Source of the DNA: Spirosoma fluviale | GTDB lineage: Bacteria; Bacteroidota; Bacteroidia; Cytophagales; Flexibacteraceae | NCBI GenBank assembly: GCA_945883425.1 | Contig: CAMCXM010000016.1 | Coordinates: 1 to 36,892, forward strand | Reading direction: 5' to 3' | DNA: 36,892 bases | Shown here: positions 22,730 through 31,211 of the stretch, piece by piece | Layout: every line of letters begins with the position of its first letter | Numbering within the stretch: the stretch's first letter is position 1 | The notes under the pieces: model-generated | What the model saw: the letters and a program-made list of their open reading frames with translations, nothing else | Database searches by the model: none | What the model was told of the DNA's origin: nothing | Made by a program: the position numbers and the translations under genes

Positions 22730-24877
22730 TTCCTTCACCAGATGCTGGCTGTTCCCTACGTTTTCGATCACCCAAAGGATGTATCGAATATCGCAGGTGA
22801 TGTTCCGGCAAATGCGGCTGTCGAAATAATAGTCGCTCATCGTGCCTTCCCAGACCCGGTCAAAATTCACCCCGATCAGTTCGCCTTTGGCGTTGAGGAC
22901 CGGGCTGCCGGAGTTCCCTCCTGTAGAATGATTGGATGCAATAAACGCGACAGGCACAGGTCCTTGTTTGCTTGCGTTCTGGTCAGCAAATTTCTTTTTC
23001 AAGGACGGGTCCATCATGAAATCCAGTTCGGTATCGGCTTTTTCGGAAATACCGGTGGTGTGCGTCTGCCAGTCATATTTCACACCGTCCTTTGCTGTGT
23101 AGCCCGCCACATTACCAAATGCAACCCGGAATGTGGAATTCGCATCCGGATAGAAAGTCTTGCTCTTTTCCATTTCCATCAACCCGGTAAAAAAGGTCTG
23201 CTGACTTTTCTCGAGTCCGCCATTGATCTTTTGATAGGCTGGAAGAAAGACGGAATTGAATTGCTGATCCAACGTATGAAACAGCTGCCAGGTTGGATTT
23301 TTCAATAAAGAGGAAGAGTCACCTTTCAGCACTTTTCCGGCCAGTTTCCACACGTATACCGAATCAAACCACTTTCCTTCATCAAAATAAGCCTTAACGA
23401 ATTGTCCTTTATCAAGCGGATTCTTCTCCAGCATTTTCAGGAAACTGCCTGAATGCATATAATCGGGAATGTCCATTCGGTAAGCCGACATGGTTACTTC
23501 AAATAAAGCCCTCTCCACAGCCGGATCGGTATCCTTCCAAACAGATCGAACAATCGCTTTGAAGTCTTCCAGTTTTTTCGCCCGGGTGGCGTCGTCCATT
23601 TGTTTGGGATTCCGGACCAGCAATTTCTCGGCTGTATTCACGATGGCATAAACATCGTTTGCGGTGACGGCTTCTCCCTGATACTGGGCGGGAATACTTT
23701 GCTTCGTCAACTGTGCATATCCGTTTTTCAGCTCTTCCAACGCATCCAGATAGGGTTTTCCTTCCTCTCCTTTCTGACTGAAAAACGCCCGGTAACGCTC
23801 TTCTGTTTTTTGTTTCGACGCAATGGCATCGGCTTTCATCATTCCCAACGATTCGCCCTGCCATTTTTTCCAGGCATTGGCGATATCGGCCTGGGTGGAA
23901 GAATACTTAATCCGGTTCAGTTGAGAAGACCGCATGGCCTCGTTGATGATATCCAAACGTTTGGTACGAAGAGCAATTTTCTTCGGGTTTGAAACCTTGG
24001 TCACCAGTTCCAGCGCATATGAAGGAAGGTACTCATTGGTTCGTCCCGGATAGCCCACAATCATGGTGAAGTCGCCTTCCTTAATACCTGTGGTGGAAAC
24101 AGGCAGATATTTTTTCGGAACATACGGCACATTGTCGGGTGAATAGGCCGCTGGCTTGTTGTCCTTTCCGGCATAAATACGGAACAGGCAAAAATCACCG
24201 GTGTGCCGTGGCCAGACCCAGTTGTCGGTGTCTCCTCCAAATTTCCCGATGCTGCTGGGCGGTGCACCCACAAGCCGGATGTCCTGAAAGGTTTCATAAA
24301 CCAGTAGCCATTGCTGCAGACCTCCGAAAAACGGACGGATCTGAGCCTGATAATGCGTGCCTTCCGTTGATTTAGCGGCTACCTTTTTCACGTTGGCTGC
24401 GAATAAGTCGCTTTTCTCTTTGGGATTCATGGCTGGTGTAATACCCGCTTCACATTGCTGTGTGACGTCCTCCATTCTCACCAGAATCGAAATCGTCAAT
24501 CCCGGATTGGCCAATTCTTCCTGTTTGTTTTTTGCCCAGAAACCATTCTGCAAATAATCGTTCTGAATGGTTGAGTGACTTTGAATCTGACCGTGTCCGC
24601 AATGGTGATTGGTGAGCAGCAGTCCCTGATTCGAAATGATTTCAGCGGTGCATCCCCGACCAAACAACACGACTGCATCTTTCAAGGATGGATTCGTTGT
24701 GGAATAAATGGATTCGGGAGTGAGCAGAAAACCCTTGGCTTTCATTTGCTCGAAAATGGCCGAATTGATCAGCATTGGAGGCCACATGCCTTCATCGGCA
24801 AAGGCGAGCTGACGGGAGAATAATACGAGGAACGTAAGGAGAAACAGCCGGCTAAAACGGCGGATCGGATTTGGCAT
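22715..24877 (-). CDS. S46-family dipeptidyl-peptidase, DPP11-like
   Basis: From the ATG at 24877 the protein has 720 residues with a signal peptide ending LAFA and the mature start DEGMWPP typical of S46. An ATG at 24943 lies in the terminator region upstream and is less likely. The chymotrypsin-like triad is visible: His in LLLTNHHCGHG (about 91-92), Asp in GGDTDNWVWPRHTGDF, and Ser in STGGNSGSPV. The specificity position after NFD is Arg (GVNFDRVWEGTMSD). As I recall for Porphyromonas enzymes, Arg there marks DPP11 (cuts after Asp/Glu) and Gly marks DPP7. It is periplasmic and removes dipeptides for amino-acid uptake. It is transcribed alone between two terminators. Confidence 0.92.
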   Translation of the reverse strand: MPNPIRRFSRLFLLTFLVLFSRQLAFADEGMWPPMLINSAIFEQMKAKGFLLTPESIYSTTNPSLKDAVVLFGRGCTAEIISNQGLLLTNHHCGHGQIQSHSTIQNDYLQNGFWAKNKQEELANPGLTISILVRMEDVTQQCEAGITPAMNPKEKSDLFAANVKKVAAKSTEGTHYQAQIRPFFGGLQQWLLVYETFQDIRLVGAPPSSIGKFGGDTDNWVWPRHTGDFCLFRIYAGKDNKPAAYSPDNVPYVPKKYLPVSTTGIKEGDFTMIVGYPGRTNEYLPSYALELVTKVSNPKKIALRTKRLDIINEAMRSSQLNRIKYSSTQADIANAWKKWQGESLGMMKADAIASKQKTEERYRAFFSQKGEEGKPYLDALEELKNGYAQLTKQSIPAQYQGEAVTANDVYAIVNTAEKLLVRNPKQMDDATRAKKLEDFKAIVRSVWKDTDPAVERALFEVTMSAYRMDIPDYMHSGSFLKMLEKNPLDKGQFVKAYFDEGKWFDSVYVWKLAGKVLKGDSSSLLKNPTWQLFHTLDQQFNSVFLPAYQKINGGLEKSQQTFFTGLMEMEKSKTFYPDANSTFRVAFGNVAGYTAKDGVKYDWQTHTTGISEKADTELDFMMDPSLKKKFADQNASKQGPVPVAFIASNHSTGGNSGSPVLNAKGELIGVNFDRVWEGTMSDYYFDSRICRNITCDIRYILWVIENVGNSQHLVKEMELR

Positions 24878-24914
24878 AAAAGTTCGGTATTCTGAAGGGC
24901 AAGAATACACAAAA

Positions 24915-24973
24915 TAGAAACAGGAAGCACAAAACGAGACCAATCGGTTCCGTCCGTGCTTCCTGTGGTTTCT
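24915..24973 (-). terminator. Strong intrinsic terminator after the DinB-like gene
   Basis: On the minus strand an 11-bp perfect stem ACAGGAAGCAC/GTGCTTCCTGT, extended by AGAA/TTCT across a small bulge, encloses a 25-nt loop and is followed by ATTTTGTG. It lies 20 bp after the DinB-like stop and about 40 bp before the S46 start. Confidence 0.7.
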
Positions 24974-24993
24974 GGTTATATCTGGTTTTCAGG

Positions 24994-25440
24994 CTATCCG
25001 AGCCGGCTGAAAGAAATAAAATCGGTGGAAACAGGCTCTAGTCCGGACTGTCTCAATAGAGATGCAATCTGAGCCCGGTGGTACGTTCCATGATTGAAAA
25101 TATGCGTTAAAACATCGCTGATGCTACTTTGCACCGGAGTTCCGTTCAGCATTTTGTAATCGATTTTCCGGTTGAAATCTTCAGTTGCTTCAAGTAAGGA
25201 AGTCCATCCGGCTTCGTTGCGGTTCATCATATCTTCAATATCTTCCAATGAAAGAACGTCAAAGACTCCTGTCGAAACAGGCTTTTCACTAAGTCTCATC
25301 TGCCAGACTGATTCCGCCAAAACAATATGCGAAAGCAGAGCCAACGCTTTTTCAGGAACTGTTTGGTTTTTGAATCCATCAAGAACGCGGCGATTTGCCC
25401 ACCTGTTATACTGATTTAGCCGATTGAAGTGATCTTTCAT
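24994..25440 (-). CDS. DinB/YfiT-like four-helix protein
   Basis: The 148-residue helical protein has the three metal-binding histidines of the DinB/YfiT fold: His38 in LLSHIVLAESVW, and His117 and His121 in FNHGTYHRAQI. Early NRLNQYNRWANRRVLD is also typical. Members of this family include thiol-dependent metal enzymes and damage-induced proteins, but most have no known substrate. The gene starts 6 bp after the degQ-like stop, so it is cotranscribed with the protease, followed by a terminator. Function cannot be narrowed further. Confidence 0.9.
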   Translation of the reverse strand: MKDHFNRLNQYNRWANRRVLDGFKNQTVPEKALALLSHIVLAESVWQMRLSEKPVSTGVFDVLSLEDIEDMMNRNEAGWTSLLEATEDFNRKIDYKMLNGTPVQSSISDVLTHIFNHGTYHRAQIASLLRQSGLEPVSTDFISFSRLG

Positions 25441-25446
25441 AAATGG

Positions 25447-26889
25447 TTAATAACTAAAGAATTGATACACGCTTTTTGAACCTTGCCGGTTGATGCCTTC
25501 CAGCACAATTTTACCACGTGCATTGGCCAGATTTTCTTCAATGTCTGCAGGCGTTTCGCATTTTTTTCCGTTCACCGAAGTGATGATAAATCCTTCTTCA
25601 AATCCCAATTGCGACAATACACCCCGGCCTGTTATTTTCACAATGCGCACTCCACTGTCGACATTGAATCGATCTTTCTCTACTTTCGACACAGCTTCCA
25701 GCTCCGCCCCCAGTTTATCAGAATTGAATATCTCCCGCTTGATTTTCTCGGTTGTTCCTTCCCGATTGGTCAGAAGGCAAATTGCCTCCTTTACCTGCTT
25801 GTCCCGTTTGAAGGTAATCTTCACCCTTGAACCCGGATCCTGATACGCAATTTCCTCATCAAAATTGGCTTTACTGTCGATTACAGCATCGTTTACTTTC
25901 AGAATGACATCACCTTTTTGCAGGCCGGCTTTGTCGGCAGCACCATCCGAAACAATGGAATTAACCAACACTCCGTTGAGGTCTGAAAGTTTGTACCGGT
26001 CGGCCAGTTCGGAATTGATGTCCTGCACATCGGCACCAATGAACGCTTTTTGAACGTCTCCAAACTTGATGAGGTCGTTCACGATTTTGGCGACAATGTC
26101 AGACGGAACGGCAAATCCATACCCACTGTAGGAGCCGGTTTTGGAGAAAATAGCAGTATTGATTCCGATGAGTTCGCCCTTTGTGTTCACCAAAGCACCG
26201 CCGGAGTTTCCTGGATTGATGGCTGCATCGGTCTGGATAAACGCTTCTATCGGAAATGACGAGTTTACGATATTGAGATTCCGTCCTTTTGCGGAAACGA
26301 TTCCGGCTGTAACGGTGGAGGTGAGGTTAAACGGATTTCCTACAGCCAGCACCCACTCTCCGACTTTCACTTTCTTGCTGTCTGCAATTTTGATGAACGG
26401 GAGGCTTTTACCTTCAATTTTAATGACGGCTATGTCAGAATTAGGATCGGTTCCGATGAGCTTGGCTTTGTAGGTGGTTTTGTTGTGAATCACTTCGATG
26501 GTTTCCGCATTCTCAATGACATGGTTGTTGGTGACAATATAGCCGTCGGCTGAAAAAATGACACCCGATCCGGAACCCGTCTGCCGGCCTGGTGTGCTGA
26601 AAAAGAACCAGTCGAAATTATTCTGAACCCCGGAAACGGTTTTAATGAAGACCACACAGGGCGTTGAAACCGAAGACGCCGTCACAAAATCGACACGGGC
26701 TGAAGGTGTAACCGGCTGATCTGAAGAAAGTCCGCTCCACATCGCTCCTTCCTCTTGAGTACGCTGAAACCCTTCCAGCGATGATTGGCTCTGGCGATCA
26801 AAATAGGGTTTTAGAATGAGCTGGTGATAAGAAAAGGCACCGGCGAATCCCGATAGAAGGCTAAAAATTATGACTTTACTGAATTTCAT
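25447..26889 (-). CDS. HtrA/DegQ-type periplasmic serine protease
   Basis: The protein has 480 residues, near the usual length for DegP/DegQ. An N-terminal hydrophobic segment (about 5-25) exports or anchors it. The trypsin-like domain has His123 (IVTNNHVIENA), Asp152 (PNSDIAVIKIEG) and Ser229 (NPGNSGGAL), all intact. Two PDZ domains follow: about 280-375 (LNGVLVNSIVSDGAADKAGL, GDVILKVND) and about 390-478 (VSKVEKDRF...GVLSQLGFEEGFIITSVNG). The second PDZ is degenerate, as often in Bacteroidota. It degrades or refolds damaged envelope proteins. It is divergent from the Crp/Fnr-type regulator gene, with which it shares a 124-bp intergenic region. Confidence 0.95.
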   Translation of the reverse strand: MKFSKVIIFSLLSGFAGAFSYHQLILKPYFDRQSQSSLEGFQRTQEEGAMWSGLSSDQPVTPSARVDFVTASSVSTPCVVFIKTVSGVQNNFDWFFFSTPGRQTGSGSGVIFSADGYIVTNNHVIENAETIEVIHNKTTYKAKLIGTDPNSDIAVIKIEGKSLPFIKIADSKKVKVGEWVLAVGNPFNLTSTVTAGIVSAKGRNLNIVNSSFPIEAFIQTDAAINPGNSGGALVNTKGELIGINTAIFSKTGSYSGYGFAVPSDIVAKIVNDLIKFGDVQKAFIGADVQDINSELADRYKLSDLNGVLVNSIVSDGAADKAGLQKGDVILKVNDAVIDSKANFDEEIAYQDPGSRVKITFKRDKQVKEAICLLTNREGTTEKIKREIFNSDKLGAELEAVSKVEKDRFNVDSGVRIVKITGRGVLSQLGFEEGFIITSVNGKKCETPADIEENLANARGKIVLEGINRQGSKSVYQFFSY

Positions 26890-26928
26890 TTTTCGATTCT
26901 GTCTTTGGTTTTTTTTAATTTAAATTAA

Positions 26929-26958
26929 TTGTGGCATCCATTTTTTTCCATATATTTA
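26929..26958 (+). promoter_or_regulatory. Possible promoter for the Crp/Fnr-type gene
   Basis: TTG (26929-26931), a 19-nt spacer and TATATTTA (26951-26958) match the TTTG / TAnnTTTG form apart from the last base. The predicted leader is about 50 nt. Confidence 0.35.
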
Positions 26959-27013
26959 CTATGCTTATTGCACAATCTCTTGATTCAAATAAAGGGAATC
27001 GGACACAACGGCT

Positions 27014-27607
27014 ATGAAAGATTTAAAAACGATACTTCAAAAATATTACCAAAATTTCTGGCCTGCCATTTCAGAAGAAACCATGGAGGTAATTTCCCGG
27101 AAATATACTTTGGTGAAATTCAAAAAGGGGCAGTTGATTCTGAAACCCGGTGATGTTTGTACATGGACGGCCGTTGTAATAGAAGGGATTGTACGATATT
27201 ACCACACATCAAACGGAAAAGATCACATAGGCCAGTTTTACTTTCCAGGCATGGTGGTCTCTGATTATGTGAGTTACGTCCAGGGAACTCCATCCCGAAT
27301 TTCCATTGATGCGGTGAAAGATTGTTCGATAGCATTTATTCAAAAGGAGGAATCTGAAAAACTAAGAGAAGAGGTTCCTGGGTATCTGGATCTGACTCTA
27401 AAATATCTGAACCTGACCTACATCACCAATTTCGACCGGAACTCTTCCATGATTCTGGATTCAGCCGAAACCCGTTACCTGAAATTAATACAGAACCGTC
27501 CGGAAATTCTGCAGCAAATTCCTCTGTTTATGGTGGCATCTTACCTTGGCATCACACCGGAAGTGCTCAGCCGGATCCGAAAAAAAATAGCTGTTTCCGG
27601 TAAATAA
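27014..27607 (+). CDS. Crp/Fnr-family transcriptional regulator
   Basis: The 197-residue protein has an N-terminal cyclic-nucleotide-binding-like beta-roll (about 20-115: LVKFKKGQLILKPGDVCTWT, VVIEGIVRYYH, HIGQFYFPGMVVSDYVSYVQ) and a C-terminal helix-turn-helix (about 160-195: IPLFMVASYLGITPEVLSRI). The Arg-Ser phosphate-binding motif of cAMP-responsive Crp is absent and there are no Fnr-type cysteine clusters, so it belongs to the large Bacteroidota group with unknown ligands. Its regulon is unknown; divergent degQ is a possible target. Confidence 0.9.
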   Translation: MKDLKTILQKYYQNFWPAISEETMEVISRKYTLVKFKKGQLILKPGDVCTWTAVVIEGIVRYYHTSNGKDHIGQFYFPGMVVSDYVSYVQGTPSRISIDAVKDCSIAFIQKEESEKLREEVPGYLDLTLKYLNLTYITNFDRNSSMILDSAETRYLKLIQNRPEILQQIPLFMVASYLGITPEVLSRIRKKIAVSGK

Positions 27608-27825
27608 ACGCATACCGGACTTTTTATCGTGGCGTACAGCTCTGACAATTTTTCTCATTCTTCAGGGCGAGGATGCAGTCTTTCTACATTCCATTCCGAT
27701 TCTTAGAAATAATTGAATCAAAAAGAATTGAAAGGAGTTTCCTTTTCCAGTTTCACCAAAACAACAAATCCGGATTTAATCGGATAAGTCCGGCTACAGA
27801 TTCGCTTCGGAGGAATTCTTCCGAT

Positions 27826-27833
27826 TATCTTTG
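27826..27833 (+). promoter_or_regulatory. TAnnTTTG promoter element for xseAB
   Basis: TATCTTTG is an exact match to the Bacteroidota -7 element; no clear -33 box is visible. Transcription would begin near 27839, giving a leader of about 15 nt before the TTG start of xseA. Confidence 0.5.
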
Positions 27834-27854
27834 CCGGCTTAGCTCCTGAATCCA

Positions 27855-29078
27855 TTGCCGGTTTACAGTTTACACGATCTCAATCAGCACATTCGTGCCA
27901 CGGTGGAAGATACCTATCCGGAAGCCATCTGGGTACGGGCAGAAATAGCGGGATTCAACCTCAATACGTTTTCAGGACATTGCTATCTGGAATTATCCGA
28001 TGGTCAGGGCCAGCAGGCAAAAGCCAAAGCCATGATCTGGAAAAAGACCTACGAGGTTCTTCAGTCCAAATTCCGAATACAAACCGGCACTCAACTGGAA
28101 AAAGGACTGCGGGTACAATTATTGGTGAAGGTTGAATTTAATGTGCAGTATGGACTGAGTCTTGTCGTTTGGGACATCGACGCCAGTTACACAATGGGCG
28201 ATCTGGCCATTCGCAAAGCAGAAGTAGTAAACCGCCTTAAAAAGGACGGTATCGTTGAACAAAACAAGCAAATCCGACCGGCCTTTCCCAGCCAACGAAC
28301 TGCCGTGATTTCATCGCCTACGGCTGCAGGACTCGAAGATTTTCAACAGCACATTTTGCAGAACGAATATGGCTTTGCTTTTTCCCTCACGTTGTTTCCG
28401 GCGCAAATGCAGGGAAAGGATGCCGGAGTTTCGATTGCTTCTGCCTTCGACGAAATCCGGAAACAAAAAGCCGCTTTTGACCTGGTGGTTCTGATCCGCG
28501 GAGGTGGCAGTTCTCTTGATCTTCAGATATTTGATGAATACGAAGCCGCGGCTGCCATTTGTGAATGCCCACTGCCGGTTTTTACCGGTATCGGTCACGA
28601 ACGGGACGAATCCGTCTGTGATCTGGTGGCCCACTCGCATTTCAAAACTCCGACTGCCGTTGCACATCATTTGATCGACCTTTTCCTGGAAGCCGATTCC
28701 CAGGTTGTGGATCTGGTTCAGACGATGGCTCAGAATATGTCATGGATGGTCCGTAAACAGGAACAGGAATTTGAAAACGCCAGTTTCCGGATTTACAGGA
28801 AAATCGGTGATCATATTCAAAAGGAAAAACAATTGTTTCAATCCATTCTTCATCAAACAATCCGGGTTTCATCACAGCAGGTTTACAGAAATGAAACCGA
28901 ACTGGATTCCATCGAAAAACACATCCGGCTGGTGAATCCCCAAAACATTCTGCGGCTGGGTTATGCCCGGATATTCCAGGATGGAAATCGAAAAAAATCG
29001 AAAAGCGAAATCAACGAACAGGTTCCGGTCACCATTCAGTTTCAGGACGGAACCCTTCTGACCAAAACCAAATCGTAA
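27855..29078 (+). CDS. xseA: Exodeoxyribonuclease VII large subunit
   Basis: The 407-residue protein has the XseA order: N-terminal OB-fold (YSLHDLNQHIRATVE, WVRAEIAGFN, SGHCYLELSD), then the nuclease domain with SPTAAGLEDF, IRGGGSSLDL and TGIGHERDESVCDLVAHSHF followed by KTPTAVAHHL, and a coiled C-terminal part. It degrades single-stranded DNA together with XseB. The start is TTG: in this frame a TAG lies at 27840 and the only other near start is CTG 27846. The N-terminal sequence matches the family from the second residue. The next gene, xseB, begins 1 bp after its stop. Confidence 0.95.
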   Translation: MPVYSLHDLNQHIRATVEDTYPEAIWVRAEIAGFNLNTFSGHCYLELSDGQGQQAKAKAMIWKKTYEVLQSKFRIQTGTQLEKGLRVQLLVKVEFNVQYGLSLVVWDIDASYTMGDLAIRKAEVVNRLKKDGIVEQNKQIRPAFPSQRTAVISSPTAAGLEDFQQHILQNEYGFAFSLTLFPAQMQGKDAGVSIASAFDEIRKQKAAFDLVVLIRGGGSSLDLQIFDEYEAAAAICECPLPVFTGIGHERDESVCDLVAHSHFKTPTAVAHHLIDLFLEADSQVVDLVQTMAQNMSWMVRKQEQEFENASFRIYRKIGDHIQKEKQLFQSILHQTIRVSSQQVYRNETELDSIEKHIRLVNPQNILRLGYARIFQDGNRKKSKSEINEQVPVTIQFQDGTLLTKTKS

Positions 29079-29079
29079 T

Positions 29080-29268
29080 ATGAAATACCAGGAAGCATTA
29101 CAGGAACTCAAACAAATCGGCCACCAGATTGAAAACGACGATCTGGATCTGGATAAAATCGAAGAACTTCTTTTGCGTGCACAGGAACTGGCTCAGATAT
29201 GCCGGTTATCTTTGCGCAGGGTTAACGACCGACTCAACGAATTTCAATCGTCACAGAACGAAGCCTGA
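29080..29268 (+). CDS. xseB: Exodeoxyribonuclease VII small subunit
   Basis: The 62-residue all-helical protein has the family pattern: MKYQEALQELKQIGHQIEND, then DLDLDKIEELLLRAQELAQICR, matching the short XseB helical hairpin. It binds the coiled-coil part of XseA to form the active nuclease. It starts 1 bp after the xseA stop, so translation is coupled. Confidence 0.93.
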   Translation: MKYQEALQELKQIGHQIENDDLDLDKIEELLLRAQELAQICRLSLRRVNDRLNEFQSSQNEA

Positions 29269-29274
29269 TACTTT

Positions 29275-30276
29275 ATGAAGAAACTAATCCAGGAAAACGG
29301 ACCGTCGAAAGTCTGGATCCAAACCTGGCTCGACGAATCCGGTGATGCAGCGGAGCCGTATCCATTTCCGGAAAACGATGACTGGACAGGTCAGCTGTTC
29401 AATTATTACTTTTTGTCCAACTTTTCTGCGGACGGAGTCGGTGTGATTGATGCCAATCATTCAGGGTTTCCTGCCTTAAAAGAGTTGCTCGACCGGTATT
29501 TCCAGGGTGGAGAGCTGAGTGGAATTCATGCTGCTTTGGTGCAGGACTGGGCCGATTCTTCCGGAACCGCCAGTGAAGATGCCTTCTGGTTCTCAGTAGC
29601 CTGGGATCAGTTTCAGGTGGATGAATACGAAGGAAAGGCCCTTGGTTTCTATTTCGCCCGGGAACGTTCCACTTTCCTTAATATGAACGGTGCCGAACCA
29701 ATCGTGCTTCGTGGATTACCCATCAAAAAACCGGAATTTGCCTGCCTCATTCTACCGGACGGGATGGATGGATTTCAGATTTACATTCAGGAACCCAACA
29801 CATCAGCCTGGTCGCGGAAACTGTTTCCGTTTCTCCGACAAACCGATGATGCTTTCCATTCGAAAGAGTTTTTCAAAATGTGCAAGTCGTTCAGTGAAGA
29901 TGTGATCGTGAAAGAGCATCATCAACCACGTGAACAGCAAGTGAGTTTTCTGGCCGACAGCCTTCAATACGCCAGCGAAAACAAGTCCGTCAATTTTGAA
30001 AACTTCAAACAGGAAGTCCTGAAAGAGCCTGCCATTATTGATGCCTTCGATCAGTACCAGGAAAAGTACACCGAACAGCGCCAATGGAATCCACCGGATC
30101 AGTTTGCCGTGACCGAACAATCGCATAACCAGGCGAAAAAGTTTGTGAAGTCCATCATCAAGCTGGACAAGAACTTCCATATTTATGTGCATGGAAACAA
30201 AGAGAGAATCGACAAAGGATACGATGAAAACAGGAAACTGCATTTTTACCAGCTGTGGTTTGATGCGGAAGCCTGA
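29275..30276 (+). CDS. Nucleoid-associated protein, NdpA/YejK family
   Basis: The 333-residue, acidic protein ends with the family's most conserved stretch, KNFHIYVHGNKERIDKGYDE, followed by LHFYQLWFDAEA. The N-terminal half includes ALGFYFARERSTFLN and PEFACLILPDGMDGFQIYIQ. The length fits the 37-kDa nucleoid-associated protein family. YejK of E. coli binds the nucleoid and interacts with type II topoisomerases, but Bacteroidota members are hardly studied. It follows xseB by 6 bp, so three DNA-related genes are in one operon. Confidence 0.8.
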   Translation: MKKLIQENGPSKVWIQTWLDESGDAAEPYPFPENDDWTGQLFNYYFLSNFSADGVGVIDANHSGFPALKELLDRYFQGGELSGIHAALVQDWADSSGTASEDAFWFSVAWDQFQVDEYEGKALGFYFARERSTFLNMNGAEPIVLRGLPIKKPEFACLILPDGMDGFQIYIQEPNTSAWSRKLFPFLRQTDDAFHSKEFFKMCKSFSEDVIVKEHHQPREQQVSFLADSLQYASENKSVNFENFKQEVLKEPAIIDAFDQYQEKYTEQRQWNPPDQFAVTEQSHNQAKKFVKSIIKLDKNFHIYVHGNKERIDKGYDENRKLHFYQLWFDAEA

Positions 30277-30389
30277 TGTCTTCCGATTGCAGGGTTCCCC
30301 TTTGATTTCAACCTTCTCTCCTATTTCCTATGCCAATTGACCAATGAAACGGTTGCTTCGGGCGTTCCTTTCCGGCGGCTGTTTTAATC

Positions 30390-31196
30390 ATGAATAAAAA
30401 CTCACTTTCAACGATGAACCACCATTTGCGGATACTCATATTTGCCCTCACAGGATTCTTCCTGACAGGACTGGTTTCCGCTCAAACAGATAAGGTATCG
30501 GTTCCGGTTGTGCCCCGTGAATTTCCGGTGCGGGTGGCCATGAAACTGGTGGATATGGCGACACAAAAACCGGTTCCCTATGCCTCAGTCCGCATTGTGG
30601 GAACGAAAAAAGGAATGGTAACCGATAGCAATGGTTTTTTTACGATGGTGATTACCCAAAGAGATACGCTGCGGATCAGTAGTCTGGGGTATCATGATTT
30701 GTATTATGTGAAAGATCCATCCCGGCAGACCAGCTTTTATGAGGTGGTTCAAATGAAGTCGAAGATTTTCGAGCTAAGTGCGATTCAGATTATGGCCAGG
30801 CGAAATAAAGATCTCAGTAATCCGATGTTGCGATGGGAATACAAGGCAAAGTTCCAGCCCAAAATTTGGTTGTTTCACACGCCAACTGGTGAAGAACCAG
30901 AAGCTCCGACCTTGATGTCGCCCATTTCATTTCTGTATGACCGTTACAGCCGACGGGGAAAAGCAGCCCGAAAATTAAAAGATATGGTGGCAGAACGGGC
31001 TCGCAAAAAGAGAAATGCCGTCCGTTACAACGCAGCCAAAGTGCAAGGCTGGACGGGACTTCAGGACGATGAAATCGATGAATTTATGCGATTCTGTCCG
31101 ATGCCGGACGGTTTCCTGGAAGAGGCCAGCGAACTGGAAATCATCGACCGGACGTTTCAGTGTCTGGAAGATTTCGACAACCGGGAGGAGAAATAA
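30390..31196 (+). CDS. Secreted protein with CarboxypepD_reg-like domain
   Basis: The 268-residue product has a signal peptide ending GLVSAQ. An ATG at 30414 (MNHHLRILIF) is an equally good start. It has a carboxypeptidase regulatory-like domain (about 45-125: VRVAMKLVDMATQKPVPYAS, GTKKGMVTDSNGFFTM, RISSLGYHD), the domain found at the front of many TonB-dependent receptors and surface proteins. The C-terminal half is rich in Arg/Lys and acidic residues and is of unknown type (SFLYDRYSRRGKAARKLKDM, CPMPDGFLEEA). A similar periplasmic protein occurs in several Bacteroidota next to DNA repair or envelope genes, but its function is unknown. It is convergent with the thioredoxin-TPR gene, 15 bp apart. 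Confidence 0.8.
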   Translation: MNKNSLSTMNHHLRILIFALTGFFLTGLVSAQTDKVSVPVVPREFPVRVAMKLVDMATQKPVPYASVRIVGTKKGMVTDSNGFFTMVITQRDTLRISSLGYHDLYYVKDPSRQTSFYEVVQMKSKIFELSAIQIMARRNKDLSNPMLRWEYKAKFQPKIWLFHTPTGEEPEAPTLMSPISFLYDRYSRRGKAARKLKDMVAERARKKRNAVRYNAAKVQGWTGLQDDEIDEFMRFCPMPDGFLEEASELEIIDRTFQCLEDFDNREEK

Positions 31197-31211
31197 AGGA
31201 TTCGAGTCTGA

